From positions 1 to 31,613 of IMG/VR virus record IMGVR_UViG_3300032241_000389: a DNA stretch of 31,613 nucleotides; one strand, 5' to 3'. Below are positions 30,706 through 31,613 of the stretch, piece after piece (the first letter of the stretch is position 1; the number at the start of each line of letters is the position of its first letter). A program made the position numbers and the translations under genes. Below the pieces are notes generated by a model, which worked only from the letters and a program-made list of their open reading frames with translations, did no database searches and had not been told where the DNA came from. Origin of the DNA: a virus.

Positions 30706-30777
30706 TTTTTTCCCCTAAAAAATTTGTGAATACTACTCTGTTCATGCCTAAAACATGATTCGCTAAAACTAAGTTAT

Positions 30778-30948
30778 TTAAGAATATACGATTGCAGATA
30801 ACTCATTAGTCCGATTCATCACTTGATTAATAAAGCGAACTAACGCTATTTCATCAAATTGATAAATCTTCTTCTCCTCATCTACTCCAACTGGCAGAGT
30901 AAATGATTGTGAGTTATTTGCAACATATTCACGAATCATATTATCCAT
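30778..30948 (-). CDS. Small early protein, 56 residues
   Basis: MDNMIREYVANNSQSFTLPV, then EKKIYQFDEIALVRFINQVMNR. ATG 30948 is supported by GAGG 6 nt upstream; longer in-frame starts lie inside the SSB gene. It lies between SSB and exonuclease, so a link to recombination is possible by position. No family recognised. Confidence 0.6.
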   Translation of the reverse strand: MDNMIREYVANNSQSFTLPVGVDEEKKIYQFDEIALVRFINQVMNRTNELSAIVYS

Positions 30949-30955
30949 AATTACC

Positions 30956-31369
30956 TCAAAATGGTACTTCGTCATCCATACTATTTAACATATCACTTGC
31001 GTGAGTGCTTATTACTGGTGCTTCTGCTTCTTTACTACCTTCTACCTTATTTAACACTTGCACAACATCACATTTAACTTCAGTCATGTATCTATCAACA
31101 CCAGACTTGTCTGTCCATTTGCGTGTTGTGATCTTGCCCTCTACATAAACTTGTGAACCTTTGTGAACGATTTGACTACAAATCTCAGAAAGTTTGCCAA
31201 AGGCTGCGATATTGTGCCAGGTCGTTGATTCTTTAATTTCACCAGACTTATCTTTGTATTTCTCTGAAGTTGCGATACTAAAATTAGTTACTGCATCACC
31301 ACTTGGAAAAATTCTTGTTTCTGGTTCTTTGCCTACATAACCTAAAATTATTGCTTTATTTACGCTCAT
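30956..31369 (-). CDS. ssb: Single-stranded DNA-binding protein
   Basis: A 137-residue SSB. The N-terminal OB fold has the usual VNKAIILGYVGKEPETR, then FSIATSEKYKDKSGE, TTWHNIAAFGKLSEI, GSQVYVEGKITTRKWTDKSG and YMTEVKCDVVQVL. The C-terminal acidic tip DDEVPF matches the partner-binding tail of bacterial SSBs, so it can recruit host repair and replication proteins. It works with the annealing protein and exonuclease. GAGG lies about 7 nt before the start, which overlaps the previous gene. Confidence 0.95.
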   Translation of the reverse strand: MSVNKAIILGYVGKEPETRIFPSGDAVTNFSIATSEKYKDKSGEIKESTTWHNIAAFGKLSEICSQIVHKGSQVYVEGKITTRKWTDKSGVDRYMTEVKCDVVQVLNKVEGSKEAEAPVISTHASDMLNSMDDEVPF

Positions 31370-31508
31370 TGTTATCCTCTAATAAATTATTAATTAATGA
31401 TGTTTTAAGAACATCCAACATCCCAATTGTTTTAAATATTCCGATTTTGTTATTTAATGCTTCGGTTACTAATTCAGATAATTTGTCAGCAAAATCATCA
31501 TCAGACAT
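31356..31508 (-). CDS. Small early protein, 50 residues, spanning the circular join
   Basis: MSDDDFADKLSELVTEALNN then KIGIFKTIGMLDVLKTSLINNLLEDNNERK: an acidic helical protein. Its ATG lies 8 bp inside the annealing-protein gene, whose stop is nearby, and its stop overlaps the SSB start by 14 bp. In the window it appears whole here; its first 18 bp are repeated at 1-18. No family recognised. Position suggests a partner of SSB or the annealing protein. Confidence 0.65.
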   Translation of the reverse strand: MSDDDFADKLSELVTEALNNKIGIFKTIGMLDVLKTSLINNLLEDNNERK

Positions 31509-31613
31509 TTGATTCTCCTAATTTTTTCTGTAACATTTCGATTGCTTGGTTGGCTTGAACTCTATCTAAAAGGGCTATAGAAGGCTTTTTAAAATAAGCA
31601 CATAACTTAGCCT
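31491..31613. repeat. Right copy of 123-bp terminal direct repeat
   Basis: Exact second copy of bases 1-123. It contains the 5' end of a 50-residue early gene and the 3' end of the annealing-protein gene, so both are continuous once the molecule is circularised. Only one copy should be counted in gene totals. Confidence 0.95.
31501..31613 (-). CDS. Partial copy: 3' end of the annealing-protein gene
   Basis: The last 37 codons and stop of the Sak/DUF1071-like gene, repeated from 11-123 because of the terminal overlap. The complete gene is at 11-586. It is not a duplicated gene. Confidence 0.9.
   Translation of the reverse strand, partial: AKLCAYFKKPSIALLDRVQANQAIEMLQKKLGESNV

Noticed and set aside
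30695-30745. 16-codon minus-strand frame before the exonuclease
   Set aside because: No ribosome site, and it overlaps the exonuclease start; weak compared with the other micro-genes.
1-31613. CRISPR array, integrase/attachment site or insertion sequence
   Set aside because: No regularly spaced repeats, no recombinase or transposase motifs, and no terminal inverted repeats were seen.

Overview
The window is a complete, circularly assembled genome of a small tailed phage with a short-tailed (podovirus) P22-like virion. Bases 1-123 are repeated exactly at 31491-31613, so the molecule closes at about 31.49 kb and two genes at the window edge are continuous across the join. The DNA is clearly AT-rich. 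Shine-Dalgarno sites are Gram-negative-like, and the lysis genes and P22-type tail point to a proteobacterial host, probably an AT-rich freshwater or marine one. The host itself cannot be named from the sequence.

Late region (about 4.3-26.65 kb, plus strand). It opens with a VRR-NUC nuclease, several small basic or beta-rich proteins and a 410-residue protein with an ADP-ribosyltransferase-like domain. A virion module follows in the P22 order: small terminase, large terminase, portal (gp1), scaffold (gp8), coat (gp5), gp4-like and gp10-like tail closure proteins, a needle/fibre in the gp26 slot, a GNAT-like protein in the gp14 slot, three ejection proteins (gp7, gp20 and gp16 slots) and a beta-helix tailspike with a P22-type head-binding domain. 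A second receptor-binding-type protein, small structural proteins and a lysis cassette (four small membrane proteins and a GH108-type muramidase) complete it.

Early region (minus strand, from about 1.3 kb leftwards through the join and down to 26.64 kb). This is one dense operon of about 20 mostly tiny genes, many joined by ATGA or TAATG overlaps. It carries a recombination kit (Sak/DUF1071-type annealing protein, RecB-like PD-(D/E)XK exonuclease, SSB), an HNH-AP2 homing-type endonuclease, three small HTH proteins, two single-span micro-membrane peptides and many unknowns. A leftward promoter lies at about 1313-1318. A second promoter and a switch-like RNA hairpin lie at 29.84-29.97 kb.

Control region (1.28-2.0 kb) and accessory genes. 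A Cro/YdaS-like HTH gene is divergent from the early operon. Just downstream is the most striking non-coding element: a consensus TATAAT box, then about 130 nt that fold into three hairpins plus two complementary loop pairings, ending in a T8 tract. I read this as an undescribed small structured RNA. After it come a 230-bp non-coding stretch, three small rightward genes including a YbcO/DUF1364 HNH-like nuclease, a repeat-rich intergenic stretch, and an inverted pair encoding a SprT-like metalloprotease and an HTH-metallophosphoesterase.

No integrase, CI-type repressor, polymerase, primase, helicase or recognisable replication initiator was found. The phage probably relies on the host replisome and looks lytic, or at least lacks a recognisable lysogeny module.
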